DNA of 64,000 nucleotides from Verrucomicrobiota bacterium (GTDB lineage: Bacteria > Verrucomicrobiota > Verrucomicrobiia > Chthoniobacterales > JAFAMB01). Positions 18,252 to 27,980 of this stretch are shown here, in pieces; the stretch's first letter is position 1; every line of letters starts with the position of its first letter. The stretch covers positions 1 to 64,000 of the forward strand of contig JAFBAP010000031.1 in the NCBI GenBank assembly GCA_019247695.1, given 5' to 3'. The notes beneath the pieces are model-generated. The model saw only the letters and a program-made list of their open reading frames with translations, ran no database searches and was not told the origin of the DNA. Made by a program: the position numbers and the translations under genes.

Positions 18252-19460
18252 TCAGAGATCGGAAAAGAAACTGCAGACTGTCTGCGCGACGCATTCGACT
18301 TCTTCCTCCGTCAACTCAGGGAAGATCGGAAGCGCCAGTACCTCTCCCGCTGCTTGTTCGGCCACGGGAAGGTCGCCGGACTGGTAGCCGAGGCTGGCGA
18401 AACAAGGCTGCCGATGCAAGGCAACCGGGTAATAGACCTCCGTACCAATCCCGCGTTCGGTCAGAAAAGCACGTAATGCATCGCGTTTCGGGCTACGGAC
18501 AACAAACTGGTGATAAATATGTCCGCAGGCTCCCAAGATACCCCGGTAAGGCTCGGCTGGCAACTGCAAAAACCGGCCCTCGATCGGGGCCAGAACCTCC
18601 CGGTACCGCTGGGCAATCTGCCACCGGCGCGTCGACCAGCGTTCGAGGTCGCGCAATTTCCGGCTCAGCACGGCAGCCTGGAGGGCGTCCATTCGAAAGT
18701 TGCCGCCGATCGTGTGATGGTAATAGCGGGGATCCATCCCGTGATTGCGCCCGATGCGGAGTTTGTCGGCCATCTCATCATCGGAGGTTACCGCCAGGCC
18801 GGCATCCCCGAACGCACCCAGATTCTTGGTCGGATAAAAGCTGAAGAATCCCGCATCGCCAACCGATCCGGCCAGGCGCCGTCCGGACCGGCCGGGATAA
18901 ACGGCCCCAATAGCCTGGGCGGCATCCTCAACCAGAGCGATCCCGTAGCGGTCACAAAGGTTTCGCAGCCGGTCCAGATCCGCGCATAAGCCGAACAGGT
19001 GGACCGGGATGACGGCGCGAACGCGCATGCCGCCATCGGTCATCAATCCGCGCGAGGTCAGGATACAGCGGCAGGTAAGAAAATCCTCCAAGGCGTCGGC
19101 CGACAAATTCAGCGTCTGGGGATCGATATCCACGAAGATGGGCCGCGCTCCGACCCGCGCGATGCAACCGGCGGTGGAGAAGAAGCTGAGGGGCGTGGTG
19201 ATGACGGCCTCCCCGGGGCCGAGGCCCAGGCTCATCAGGATGAGCAACTCCGCATCGGTACCGGAAGAGACGCCGAATGCGTGTAACGTGCCCGTCACGG
19301 CTTTCACCTGATTTTCGAAAGCTTGAACCCAGGGTCCCAGCACAAAGCTTTGTTCATCGCAGACGGCAGCGAGTTCAGCCATCAGGTCAGAACGCAACCG
19401 GGCGAACTGACGTCGCAGGTCGAAGAAGGGAATTTGCGTCACGTCCGAATCCAATCTCAT
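18252..19460 (-). CDS. DegT/DnrJ/EryC1-family sugar aminotransferase
   Basis: This is a PLP-dependent aminotransferase of the DegT/DnrJ/EryC1/StrS family, which aminates nucleotide-linked keto sugars. From the ATG at 19460 the product is 402 aa, starting before IPFFDLRRQF; an 18-residue upstream extension is arginine-rich and rejected. The lysine that binds PLP is in FYPTKNLGAFGDAG, and VEDAAQAIGA holds the cofactor-stacking aspartate. The substrate cannot be read from context: it is coupled to hflX, not to a sugar cluster. Confidence 0.92.
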   Translation of the reverse strand: MRLDSDVTQIPFFDLRRQFARLRSDLMAELAAVCDEQSFVLGPWVQAFENQVKAVTGTLHAFGVSSGTDAELLILMSLGLGPGEAVITTPLSFFSTAGCIARVGARPIFVDIDPQTLNLSADALEDFLTCRCILTSRGLMTDGGMRVRAVIPVHLFGLCADLDRLRNLCDRYGIALVEDAAQAIGAVYPGRSGRRLAGSVGDAGFFSFYPTKNLGAFGDAGLAVTSDDEMADKLRIGRNHGMDPRYYHHTIGGNFRMDALQAAVLSRKLRDLERWSTRRWQIAQRYREVLAPIEGRFLQLPAEPYRGILGACGHIYHQFVVRSPKRDALRAFLTERGIGTEVYYPVALHRQPCFASLGYQSGDLPVAEQAAGEVLALPIFPELTEEEVECVAQTVCSFFSDL

Positions 19461-19578
19461 GTCTTTCCCTTTGCGCGCGCGGCGCAAACGCGGAGGCGCA
19501 GGGCAGCGGAGCAAACAATCGCGCCAATGCGTCCGAATAGTCTTTATTTGCCGATGCGTCTACTGCAAAAGGACCGTT

Positions 19579-20058
19579 ATGAAACGCTCCGCACTCACGA
19601 TCGCTTTCGCACTTCTGGTCTCCCTGGCGGCTTACGGGCAAAATCCGGTTGAGAACACGGGTCGCACTTTGGAAAAAGGTGCCAAGGCTACAGGTAGAAC
19701 CATTGAGCACGGTGCGCAGGCGACCGGCCGAACCCTCAAGCACGGCGCGCAAAGCACTGAGCGTACGATAAAGAAGGAGACCGGCGGCACCAGCAAATCC
19801 CGGCGAACGGCAAGCCACCACCGCCACCGCGCCACGACGAATACCGCGGCGAAAGCGAAAGCCAGCCCTTCGCCGGAAGCGAGCCCTTCGCCGGCCGCGA
19901 CGCCGGAAGCGACGCCTGCAACCACTCCGCTGACGACGCCCGCACCGGCGCCGGTGGCAACCCCCATGGCCACTCCTGTGGCAACCCCCATGGCCACTCC
20001 CGCGATCACGCCTGCAACGACTCCGGTTACGGAGCCAACCGCCACGCCGGGCACTTAA
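19579..20058 (+). CDS. Small secreted low-complexity repeat protein
   Basis: The 159-aa product starts with a clear signal peptide (MKRSALTIAFALLVSLAAYG). Then come four 11-residue repeats of the form GRTLEKGAKAT / GRTIEHGAQAT / GRTLKHGAQST / ERTIKKETGGT (about residues 27-70), a basic His/Arg patch, and a long Ala/Thr/Pro tail with ATPMATPVATPMATP repeats. The 11-residue period suggests an amphipathic helix of a LEA-like or membrane-binding kind; the tail is probably a disordered spacer. I do not recognise a family. It is divergent from the aminotransferase gene and convergent with rimO. Confidence 0.75.
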   Translation: MKRSALTIAFALLVSLAAYGQNPVENTGRTLEKGAKATGRTIEHGAQATGRTLKHGAQSTERTIKKETGGTSKSRRTASHHRHRATTNTAAKAKASPSPEASPSPAATPEATPATTPLTTPAPAPVATPMATPVATPMATPAITPATTPVTEPTATPGT

Positions 20059-20147
20059 GCGCTCCGCGAATACGCATCCGGCGGACCTTACGCTGCGCCG
20101 TTACGGGCGCGGCTCGTCCGGTTGAACGGCCATAGCCTGTTCAGGGC

Positions 20148-21566
20148 TCAGGCCAGGCGAGCCCGGAGATCATAAACCTGCGTCCCGGTTACGACGACGC
20201 TGGCAAAGCCACCGACCGGGGCGGGCCGATCCAGCAAGACCTTGGCGTCAACCTCGGGAGCATCGCCCATGGTGCGCGCCACGAGCGGTTGGTCCACCAG
20301 CACCCGCAGGTTTGACCCTACCCTCGCGGCCGCCGTTTCCGCCGCGATCCTCTGCTGCAGCGCCATCGCACGGCGGTAACGCGCTTTCTTGATCGGCGGA
20401 GGAACCTGGTCGGGCATCCGCGCCGCGCGCGACCCTTCCTCCTGCGAATACAGGAAAACGCCGAGCCGTTCGAAGCGAACCCGGCTGATGAATTCCAGCA
20501 GGGTCTCAAATTGCTGATCCGTCTCTCCGGGAAAACCGACGATAAATGTGGTTCGCAGGGTAAGCCCGGGAATTCCCTCGCGCAGCCTCGCGATCAGGTC
20601 TTCAATGTGCTCCCGGGACGTTTCCCGGCGCATCGACGCGAGCATCGCCCCGTCGATATGCTGCAGAGGCATGTCGATGTAGGGTATCACGCGGCGGCTC
20701 TGCGCGATCGTGCTGATCAACTCATCGCTCCAGTGGGCCGGATGCGTGTAGAGCAAGCGGACCCAGAAATCACCGGGAATCGTATCGAGCCGTTCGATAA
20801 GCCGGCTGAGGGTCGGACCCCGCCGCGAATCGACGGGCTGCCGGGGCCCGGCCTTTTCAGTCCAGCGATCCATCCCGAAATAGGTCGTGTCCTGGCTGAT
20901 CAAGTTAAATTCCTTCACCCCCTCCGCCGTCAACCGCCGAACCTCCGCTTCAATGGAATCGATCGAGCGGCTCCGGTGACGGCCGCGCATCTGGGGAATG
21001 ACGCAGAAACTGCAGGGATGATTGCAGCCCTCCGCAATCTTCACGAAAGCGTAGTGGGACGGCGTCAGACGAAACCGGGGCGTGTCATAATCGGGAAGGT
21101 ATCGGGATTTCGGCGTAACGAAATTCAGGGGCGGTTGCGGGCGCGGTTTGTCGGTTCGGAGGACCCGCTCGATGATCTCGCCGGCCTGAGCGACCTGGTC
21201 CAGGCCCAGGAAGGCGTCGACCTCGGGCAATTCGGCGGCGAGTTCCCTGGAAAAACGCTGCGCCATGCAACCGCTGACGATCAGCTTCTGTCCTCCTCCT
21301 TTGGCCAACCCTCGCTCCTGGTGCGCCTCGAGGATCGCCTCAATCGATTCCTCCTTCGCTGAGTCGATGAAGGCGCAGGTGTTCACGATCACCACATCCG
21401 CGTCGGCCGCGTCTGAGGTGATTTCCATGCCGCGGGAGCGAATGCCGCCGAGCATGATCTCCGCATCCACGAGGTTTTTGGCACAACCAAGGCTGATCAT
21501 GCCAACTTTTACGGGGGCGGCAACGGGACCGGCGCCAGGGCCGCCGGGCTTAGAAAGTGTATCCAT
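20148..21566 (-). CDS. rimO: Ribosomal protein S12 methylthiotransferase (RimO)
   Basis: RimO is a radical-SAM enzyme that methylthiolates an aspartate of ribosomal protein S12. From the ATG at 21566 the product is 472 aa. It has the N-terminal cluster cysteines C28 (SLGCAKN), C64 (NTCAF) and C100 (SGCMAQ), the radical-SAM motif C181-x3-C185-x2-C188 (GCNHPCSFC), and a C-terminal TRAM domain. The SLGCAKN start and the TRAM end distinguish RimO from MiaB. It starts 12 bp after the rodZ stop and is the last gene of ftsK-rodZ-rimO. Confidence 0.96.
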   Translation of the reverse strand: MDTLSKPGGPGAGPVAAPVKVGMISLGCAKNLVDAEIMLGGIRSRGMEITSDAADADVVIVNTCAFIDSAKEESIEAILEAHQERGLAKGGGQKLIVSGCMAQRFSRELAAELPEVDAFLGLDQVAQAGEIIERVLRTDKPRPQPPLNFVTPKSRYLPDYDTPRFRLTPSHYAFVKIAEGCNHPCSFCVIPQMRGRHRSRSIDSIEAEVRRLTAEGVKEFNLISQDTTYFGMDRWTEKAGPRQPVDSRRGPTLSRLIERLDTIPGDFWVRLLYTHPAHWSDELISTIAQSRRVIPYIDMPLQHIDGAMLASMRRETSREHIEDLIARLREGIPGLTLRTTFIVGFPGETDQQFETLLEFISRVRFERLGVFLYSQEEGSRAARMPDQVPPPIKKARYRRAMALQQRIAAETAAARVGSNLRVLVDQPLVARTMGDAPEVDAKVLLDRPAPVGGFASVVVTGTQVYDLRARLA

Positions 21567-21578
21567 CAATCGTCGTAA

Positions 21579-22613
21579 TCAGTCGATTACGATATTCGCG
21601 GAACGCACATGCACAACCTGCCCGTCTTCAAGAATTTCCACCGCCCGCCGGTCTGACACTTTGAGCCAGAAGCGTTTTCCCTCCACGACGATGGGCTCAG
21701 CCTTCGGCGAAGCGTAGCCCGAGAAAACCGGCTGGGAGCCGCGATGGTCGCGGACCACCCTGATGTAGGTACGCCGGAGGGCCCGAACTTCCAGGCGTTT
21801 ACCCTCCGCGGGCGCCGGACTGGCCTCCGGGCCCGGCGCAGTGGCGGCGGCGGGGCTCCCCGCGGCCACGACCTGCGACCGGCCAGAATCCGGGCTGTTT
21901 TCCGGGTTCGAACCCTGCCCAGCCAGCGCTGCAACCGGCGAAAAATCCGGCCCCGGAGACGTCGCGGTTACCGGTGAAGGGCTGGGGATGGTCGCCGCCG
22001 CCGCGACGGCATCCGCGGTCGTCGGCGGTGAAGTTCGCAGCGGCCTGGCGGGCGCCGTTGCGCTCGCGATTCCAGCCGGGGACGGGGCGTCCTTAACGAG
22101 GGATTGTAGAGTGTCAGCCGGCGAAGGCTGCACCGGCACCGGAACGACCGCTCCGGTGACCGCCTCAGCCGGCACCGTCAACTCGCCCGCATAACGCGGC
22201 TGCAGACGAGCCAGGCCGATCGCGAGGTACGCGAAAACCGGCAGGCCGACCAGCACCGTCAACGCCAGGAAGGCCACCAGCAGAGGCGGCACCCGGAAGG
22301 CACGCGGCTCGATCGGTCGCGAGGCAGGCGCGTCCTTAAGAGGCGTGGAGCGCAGGTATTGGTAGTCAACCAGCGAGATTGACTGGCTGACCCGCAAATT
22401 GTCCAACTCGCTTCGAATATCGACCCCGAGAAGGCCGGCGTATTTTGCCAGAAAGCTCCTGGCATAGACCAGGCTCGGAAATTCCGAGTAATCATCGGCC
22501 TCAAGGTCCAGAACACGTTCCGGCCGGATTTTCGTGATTTCCGCCACTTGGTCGACTTCCCACCCGCGTTGTAAGCGGGCGTTCTGCAACCTCGTTCCAA
22601 CTGTCTCAACCAT
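21579..22613 (-). CDS. rodZ: RodZ-like cytoskeletal/HTH membrane protein
   Basis: RodZ links the MreB cytoskeleton to the elongation machinery. The 344-aa product has a cytoplasmic Xre-type HTH domain (about 3-75, with LQNARLQRGWEVDQVAEITK), one transmembrane helix (about 113-138), a 120-residue Pro/Ala/Ser linker and a C-terminal DUF4115 beta domain (last 75 residues). That is the complete RodZ architecture. An ATG eight codons upstream (22637) is an alternative start. It lies 91 bp downstream of ftsK and 12 bp upstream of rimO. Confidence 0.9.
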   Translation of the reverse strand: MVETVGTRLQNARLQRGWEVDQVAEITKIRPERVLDLEADDYSEFPSLVYARSFLAKYAGLLGVDIRSELDNLRVSQSISLVDYQYLRSTPLKDAPASRPIEPRAFRVPPLLVAFLALTVLVGLPVFAYLAIGLARLQPRYAGELTVPAEAVTGAVVPVPVQPSPADTLQSLVKDAPSPAGIASATAPARPLRTSPPTTADAVAAAATIPSPSPVTATSPGPDFSPVAALAGQGSNPENSPDSGRSQVVAAGSPAAATAPGPEASPAPAEGKRLEVRALRRTYIRVVRDHRGSQPVFSGYASPKAEPIVVEGKRFWLKVSDRRAVEILEDGQVVHVRSANIVID

Positions 22614-22704
22614 GGCAACAGACTGTAATAAAGACATAAAAGGGCCCGGCGCCTATCCTTGGGTGCGGGCGACCGTGATTGGGTACGGGGGTTATATATA
22701 CCAG

Positions 22705-25122
22705 CTAAACTAGCGCGTCTAAATCTATTAGAATTTCTCGGGGTTTCGCGCCTTCTCCGGGACCCAAAATGCCGCGCCGTTCCAAGATGTCAACCACCCG
22801 GGCTGCGCGGGTGTAACCCAGGCGCAGCCGGCGTTGCAGCATCGAAGTGGAAGCCCGTTTTTCCTGACGGATAATGTCGAGGCACTTTTCGACGAGGGCC
22901 TCGTCTTCCTCGGTGACGTCGTCTTCCTCGGAGCTGCCGCCCGAGGCGAGCTGATTCTGGATGTCGGGATCGAACATCGGCAGGGCCTGGGCGCCCACAA
23001 AATCGACCAGCTCACGGATTTCCTCGTCGGTGACCAGTACGCCCTGGGATCGGACGAGGCGCGACGTGCCCGGCGGCCGGTAGAACATGTCTCCCTGCCC
23101 GAGGAGACGCTCGGCGCCGTTCTCATCGAGGATGACCCGGCTATCGAGGGCAGACGCAACCTGGAAGGCGATTCTGGTCGGGATATTGGCTTTGATCACG
23201 CCGGTGACCACGTCAGCCCGGGGCGTCTGGGTGGCGACGATCATGTGAATGCCGGCTGCCCGCGCCATCTGGGTGATCCGGGCAATGGCCGCCTCGACGT
23301 CAGCCGGAGCCGTCTGCATCAGATCGGCCAACTCATCGATGATAACCACCACGAAAGGCATCTTGTCGGGAACAATCAGGTCGTCATCGCGCGGCACGCG
23401 CACGGGAGCCGGCTCCGCCGTTCCTCGGAGCGCCCCATCGTCGCGGGCGACTTCATCCGGGTCCATGGAGACCGCCTTTTCGGCGTCAAGCTCCTTCTGG
23501 GATTTGGGTTTCGGCCGGGAATTGAACCCCGTGATGTTACGCACGTTGACCTTGGCGAAAATTTTATAGCGGTTCTCCATCTCATTGATGACCCACCGCA
23601 AGGCCAGCAGCACTTTCTTCGGGTCGGTCACGACGGGCATCACCAGGTGCGGCAGGGTGTTGTAGACCTGCATCTCGACGACCTTGGGGTCAATCATCAC
23701 AAAACGCAGTTCATCCGGCCTGAAGCGATAAAGCATGCTGGCGATGATCGCGTTTACGCAGACGCTCTTGCCGCTGCCGGTAGTCCCGGCGACGAGGCAA
23801 TGCGGCATCTGGGCGAGGTCGCCCAGGATGATCTTGCCGTACACGTCCTTTCCCAGCACGATCGGGATGCGGTAGCTGGTGTGCACCCATTCTTCGGACT
23901 CAAGGATCTCACGGAGGACCACCTTGATTTTTTTCGTATTGGCGATCTCGATGCCGACGGTGTCTTTACCGGGAATCGGGGCCAGGATGTTGATGCGCTC
24001 CGCCCGGGTGGCACGCGCCAGATCGCGCTCCAGGCTGGAGATCTTATCCACGCGCACGCCGCGGGCCGGGTACACCTCGTACCGAGTGATGGTCGGACCC
24101 CGGGTAATGTCACCCGGGCTGGCTTCAATGTTAAACTGCTTGAGGGTATCGATCAGGGTACTTTGGGTTTGTTTGAGTTCGGCCGGGTCGGCCGCCTTGC
24201 GAACCTCGACGTCGATCCGGGCCAGCAAGTCGACGGACGGCAGTTCGTAGTGTTCGATATTCTGGCTGGGCAACGGCAGGGAAGGCTCCTTGGGTTTGCC
24301 GTTTTTCGCGTCGGCCAAAGACAATCCAGCCTTCGCCGGCGTTACGGCCGACGTGTCAATGATCTTGGGTTCAGGGTAGGCGCCTTCGTCGGCCGGATCA
24401 CCCACGGGCACGCCTTTGCGCTTGAGCTCTTTTTCCTGCCTGCGGATCTCGCGCCGGATACGCTTCTGATCCGCTTCCAGGCGGCCCCGCTCATCTGCGG
24501 CGGCCAGGCGCCGGCGCTCCCGGGCCTGCTTCAGGCGCAGGAGGCAGTCACGCGCTCCGTGAAGCAGTTGTTTGACCACGAGGACCGGCCGGATCCCGGT
24601 AAGCCAGATCAGGCTGACCAGGTAAACGATCGCGAGCGCAATGACGGAACCGATCTGGCCGAGCGCATACTGGAACAGCTTGCCGCCGAGGTTGGAACCC
24701 ACCCAGCCCCCCGGCCCCAGATCGACAAACTCGTGTTTCCAGGTCAACGAATGCAGGAACCAAGGCTGCAGGTGCGCCATTGAGGCCCCGCTGGCCACGA
24801 AAACCAGCGCCCATAACAGGCGTTTGCTGATCTGAAACCCGGGGAAAAAAAGTTTCGCCCCTCCAAACCCGAGCAAAATCGACACTACCAGGTAGGAAGC
24901 CACCCCGACCGTCATGTACAAAAACCCGGCGATCACCGCCCCGGTCGGGCCGATCAAATTCTGGGCGGGATTGTTGGCGGGACTCTCGTTACTGAACCAA
25001 ATCCAGGACGGAATATCCTTGGGCGTGTATGAGATCAGGGCAAGAAACAGGACGGTACCGAAGCCGAGGAAGATGAGCCCCAAAACCTCGTTCCACCCAT
25101 TGTGTTTCCACGGCTGCGCCAT
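22705..25122 (-). CDS. ftsK: DNA translocase FtsK/SpoIIIE
   Basis: FtsK pumps chromosomal DNA at the division septum and activates dimer resolution. The 805-aa product has four or so N-terminal transmembrane helices (within 12-178), a charged coiled linker (195-240), the translocase core with Walker A GTTGSGKS (446-453) and Walker B VVIIDELADLM, and the C-terminal winged-helix gamma domain (about 740-800) that reads KOPS-like sites. The linker is short, as in SpoIIIE. It is first in a same-strand run with rodZ and rimO and is divergent from manA. Confidence 0.97.
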   Translation of the reverse strand: MAQPWKHNGWNEVLGLIFLGFGTVLFLALISYTPKDIPSWIWFSNESPANNPAQNLIGPTGAVIAGFLYMTVGVASYLVVSILLGFGGAKLFFPGFQISKRLLWALVFVASGASMAHLQPWFLHSLTWKHEFVDLGPGGWVGSNLGGKLFQYALGQIGSVIALAIVYLVSLIWLTGIRPVLVVKQLLHGARDCLLRLKQARERRRLAAADERGRLEADQKRIRREIRRQEKELKRKGVPVGDPADEGAYPEPKIIDTSAVTPAKAGLSLADAKNGKPKEPSLPLPSQNIEHYELPSVDLLARIDVEVRKAADPAELKQTQSTLIDTLKQFNIEASPGDITRGPTITRYEVYPARGVRVDKISSLERDLARATRAERINILAPIPGKDTVGIEIANTKKIKVVLREILESEEWVHTSYRIPIVLGKDVYGKIILGDLAQMPHCLVAGTTGSGKSVCVNAIIASMLYRFRPDELRFVMIDPKVVEMQVYNTLPHLVMPVVTDPKKVLLALRWVINEMENRYKIFAKVNVRNITGFNSRPKPKSQKELDAEKAVSMDPDEVARDDGALRGTAEPAPVRVPRDDDLIVPDKMPFVVVIIDELADLMQTAPADVEAAIARITQMARAAGIHMIVATQTPRADVVTGVIKANIPTRIAFQVASALDSRVILDENGAERLLGQGDMFYRPPGTSRLVRSQGVLVTDEEIRELVDFVGAQALPMFDPDIQNQLASGGSSEEDDVTEEDEALVEKCLDIIRQEKRASTSMLQRRLRLGYTRAARVVDILERRGILGPGEGAKPREILIDLDALV

Positions 25123-25239
25123 TTGCGGTTCAGTGTTAAATTTTTGGGCTCGCCTTTCAATCCAGATTCGGTGGATTCACATTTTGATTTAAATGATGAT
25201 TCAACCGCGCTCTTGTTCGTCCGTTCTTTAGGAGTTTTT

Positions 25240-26169
25240 ATGGAATCGTGCCTAACGTTCGCGCCGGTTTACATGCCTCGAGTATGGGGCGGACGCGCTC
25301 TGAGAACGATTTTCAATCGCAAGTTGCCGGTCGAAAAGCCGATTGGGGAGTCATGGGAGCTGGTGGATCGTGCCGACGCGCAGAGCGTTGTGAACCACGG
25401 CGATCTGGCCGGCACCACGCTGCATGAATTATGGCAGGAGCGCCGCTCGGAGGTTTTCGGAGCCGGCCTGGCCGGAGAGCGCTTCCCCCTGCTGGTCAAG
25501 ATCCTTGATGCGGCTACGGTGCTGTCGGTCCAGGTGCATCCCCCGGCCGCCGTAGCCCAAAAGCTCGCAGGTGAGCCTAAATGTGAAATCTGGTATTTCG
25601 TTCAGGCCAGCCCCGGAGCGGCCATCTACTCCGGCCTGAAAGGCGGAACCACCCGGGAAGGGTTTGAACGGGCCCTGGCCGACGGCTCGGTGGTGGACTG
25701 CCTGCACCGGCTGGCGACGCGAGCCGGCGAATTTATTTTCATCCCGAGTGGCCGGCTGCACGCCATTGACGCCGGAAACGTGATTTTCGAAATCCAACAG
25801 AACAGCGATACCACTTACCGCGTTTTCGATTGGAACCGGCTCGGCCTTGATGGGAAGCCGCGCCGGCTGCACGTGGACGAGTCGCTTGCGGCGATCGATT
25901 TTGACGACCACGAACCCGGGCTCGGCCAGGCGGAAGGCGAACAGCTGGTCCATTGCCGGCATTTCCGCGTGGAACGATGGCAGCTGCAAACGGAGCGGCG
26001 GGCACATGAGCCGGGTCATTTTGCCGTCTTTCAGGTCGCGCAGGGTGTCGTGCGTTGTGGCGGGCGACTTTTCAATGCGGGCGACCTTTTCCTGGTTCCG
26101 GCAGTTTCCGCCGCGACCGTTGCGCCGGTTCGGGGGCCGGTCGTGTTGCTTCGGACCGTCGCGGGCTGA
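25240..26169 (+). CDS. manA: Mannose-6-phosphate isomerase, class I
   Basis: ManA interconverts fructose-6-phosphate and mannose-6-phosphate, feeding GDP-sugar synthesis. From the ATG at 25240, preceded by an AGGAG five bases upstream (25230-25234), the product is 309 aa, the short bacterial class. The cupin zinc site is visible as LSVQVHPP, KCEIWYF and PSGRLHAIDAGN, and NSDTTYRVFDW is a family signature. The frame is open upstream to 25102, overlapping ftsK's start, but the ribosome binding site decides for 25240. Confidence 0.94.
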   Translation: MESCLTFAPVYMPRVWGGRALRTIFNRKLPVEKPIGESWELVDRADAQSVVNHGDLAGTTLHELWQERRSEVFGAGLAGERFPLLVKILDAATVLSVQVHPPAAVAQKLAGEPKCEIWYFVQASPGAAIYSGLKGGTTREGFERALADGSVVDCLHRLATRAGEFIFIPSGRLHAIDAGNVIFEIQQNSDTTYRVFDWNRLGLDGKPRRLHVDESLAAIDFDDHEPGLGQAEGEQLVHCRHFRVERWQLQTERRAHEPGHFAVFQVAQGVVRCGGRLFNAGDLFLVPAVSAATVAPVRGPVVLLRTVAG

Positions 26170-26224
26170 GAGTTTGCACCCCGCGATAAATTGACTCGCG
26201 AGGGTTTATTGTTAGGCTGGCCTT

Positions 26225-27256
26225 GTGATACTTTTCACAAGGTCGGCTCTCCGCGCTTCCGCTGCGGCGAAGCTTCAGAATGCGGTTGAGCTGATTCGAC
26301 CTCAGCTTGCTACCGTCGAAGAGCGCATCCGCGAGCAGGCCCGTGCTTTTGACCCGGCCATCGAAGACTACGTCGCCTATGCCTGCGGCACAAACGGAAA
26401 ACGGCTGCGGCCGGTTCTGGTTCTTCTGGCCGGGGCGGCAACGGGGCCCCTCGAGTCCGGGCACGTGGACCTGGCGGTTATCCTTGAACTTATCCACCTG
26501 GCCACCCTGGTCCATGACGACATCATGGACGGGGCGGAGATCCGGCGCTCGAAACCGACCACCAATGCCAAATGGGGCAACACGCTGGCCGTTCTACTCG
26601 GGGACTGCCTTTTTGCCCATGCGTTAAAGCTTGCCGCCTCTTTCCCGGATAACGAAATCTGCCGCCGGATCGCGGAGGCGGCCAGCAACGTTTGCTCAGG
26701 GGAAATCATTCAGACGCGGCACCGGTTTGATCTTAAGCTGACCATTCCCGATTATTTTCGCATCATTGAAATGAAGACCGCTGCACTGTTTGCGGCGGCG
26801 GGGGAACTCGGCGCCTACGTCAGCGACGCGGATCCGGGCCTGGTCCTGGCCTTGAAAACGTATGGGCTCAAGCTGGGCACAGCCTACCAGGTGTACGATG
26901 ACTGCCTTGACCTCGCCGGAAGTGAGGACAGCGTCGGCAAGACCCTCGGCCTTGACCTCCGGCGAGGCAAGCTGACCCTGCCCGTTCTTTACCTTCTGCA
27001 GGAGGCCAGCCGTGAGGAACACCGGCAGTTCAGCGAAATCTTGCTCCGCGCCACGCCGGAAAACGCCTTGGCGGACCTCGTGAAAGAGGTGGTGCGGCGG
27101 GGTTGTCTCCGGCGCGCCGTGGAAACGGCCAAAAAGATGGTGATCGAGGCGCAGACGGAAATTCAGCCCCTCGCGCGCAACCGTTATGCGGTGGCCCTGC
27201 AGGACGTGGCCGCGTTTTTGTCGAATACGGTTGATCAGCTAGCCGCCGTGGCCTAA
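26225..27256 (+). CDS. Trans-polyprenyl diphosphate synthase (octaprenyl/heptaprenyl type)
   Basis: This prenyltransferase elongates allylic diphosphates with IPP, probably to make the quinone side chain. The 343-aa product has the first aspartate-rich motif DDIMD (98-102) and the second DDCLD (225-229), with KRLRP at the IPP site (59-63). The residues before the first motif are bulky-poor (ATLVHDDIMD), as in long-chain synthases, but the exact chain length cannot be told. It starts at GTG (26225), 55 bp after manA, and radC follows closely. Confidence 0.93.
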   Translation: MILFTRSALRASAAAKLQNAVELIRPQLATVEERIREQARAFDPAIEDYVAYACGTNGKRLRPVLVLLAGAATGPLESGHVDLAVILELIHLATLVHDDIMDGAEIRRSKPTTNAKWGNTLAVLLGDCLFAHALKLAASFPDNEICRRIAEAASNVCSGEIIQTRHRFDLKLTIPDYFRIIEMKTAALFAAAGELGAYVSDADPGLVLALKTYGLKLGTAYQVYDDCLDLAGSEDSVGKTLGLDLRRGKLTLPVLYLLQEASREEHRQFSEILLRATPENALADLVKEVVRRGCLRRAVETAKKMVIEAQTEIQPLARNRYAVALQDVAAFLSNTVDQLAAVA

Positions 27257-27281
27257 CATCGTTTGCGCGTGTTCTGAGTGC

Positions 27282-27980
27282 ATGCGCCACGTCACGATCC
27301 AGGAATTGCCGTCGCAGGAGAGGCCGCGGGAGAAACTTTTGACCCGTGGAATCGACAGCCTCACGGATGCTGAAATCCTGGCGATCCTCTTGCGCACAGG
27401 CGTTTCCGGCAAGAACGCGGTGACCCTCGCGCAGGACCTGCTCGCGCATTACGGGTCCCTCGCCCAGCTGGCCCGCGCTCCCGCCCTTGAACTCGCCGGG
27501 CACCACGGCGTCGGCCAAGCAAAAGCGGTTCAGTTGAGCGCCGCATTCGGGCTGGGTTCACGTCTGGCCACAGAGAAGGCGTTCGGCGGAGCCCTGGACA
27601 CGCCCGAACTCATCTATCAGCTCCTCTGGCAGGAGTTTCGTCTGCTCGACCGGGAATCGCTGCGGGTGGTCCTGCTCGACACCCGTTACCGGCTGATCGC
27701 CGTGCGCGAGGTCTCCCGCGGAACGGTCAACGAGAGCCTCGCCCACCCGCGCGAGATTTTTAAGCCCGCGATTACGCATTCCGCTTACGCCTTTGTCCTG
27801 GCCCATAACCACCCGTCCGGCGACCCCTCGCCCAGCGATGCCGATTTACGGCTCACCCGCAAAGTTCGCGAAGCCGCGGGTCTCCTGCAGATCCAGATGC
27901 TCGATCACCTGATCTGCGGGGTGGCCGGCAACGGTAAGCCGGGCTATTTCAGCTTTAAAGAGGCCGGCCTGCTCGGGTGA
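27282..27980 (+). CDS. radC: RadC/MPN-domain (JAMM) protein
   Basis: The 232-aa product is of the RadC family: an N-terminal helix-hairpin-helix region (about 1-100) and a JAMM/MPN metalloprotease-like domain with H175-x-H177-x7-S185-x2-D188 (HNHPSGDPSPSDAD). Despite its name, a repair role for RadC has not held up; the function is unsettled. All metal ligands are present. It starts 25 bp after the prenyl synthase stop, so it is probably co-transcribed. Confidence 0.94.
   Translation: MRHVTIQELPSQERPREKLLTRGIDSLTDAEILAILLRTGVSGKNAVTLAQDLLAHYGSLAQLARAPALELAGHHGVGQAKAVQLSAAFGLGSRLATEKAFGGALDTPELIYQLLWQEFRLLDRESLRVVLLDTRYRLIAVREVSRGTVNESLAHPREIFKPAITHSAYAFVLAHNHPSGDPSPSDADLRLTRKVREAAGLLQIQMLDHLICGVAGNGKPGYFSFKEAGLLG

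Noticed and set aside
21895-21915. GGGTTCGAACCC resembling a tRNA T-arm
   Set aside because: It lies in the rodZ coding region and no acceptor, D or anticodon stem can be built around it.
22834-24783. A 649-codon open frame antisense to ftsK
   Set aside because: It mirrors the codon pattern of ftsK in GC-rich DNA, its translation has no domain-like sequence, and the sense frame is a complete, motif-intact FtsK.
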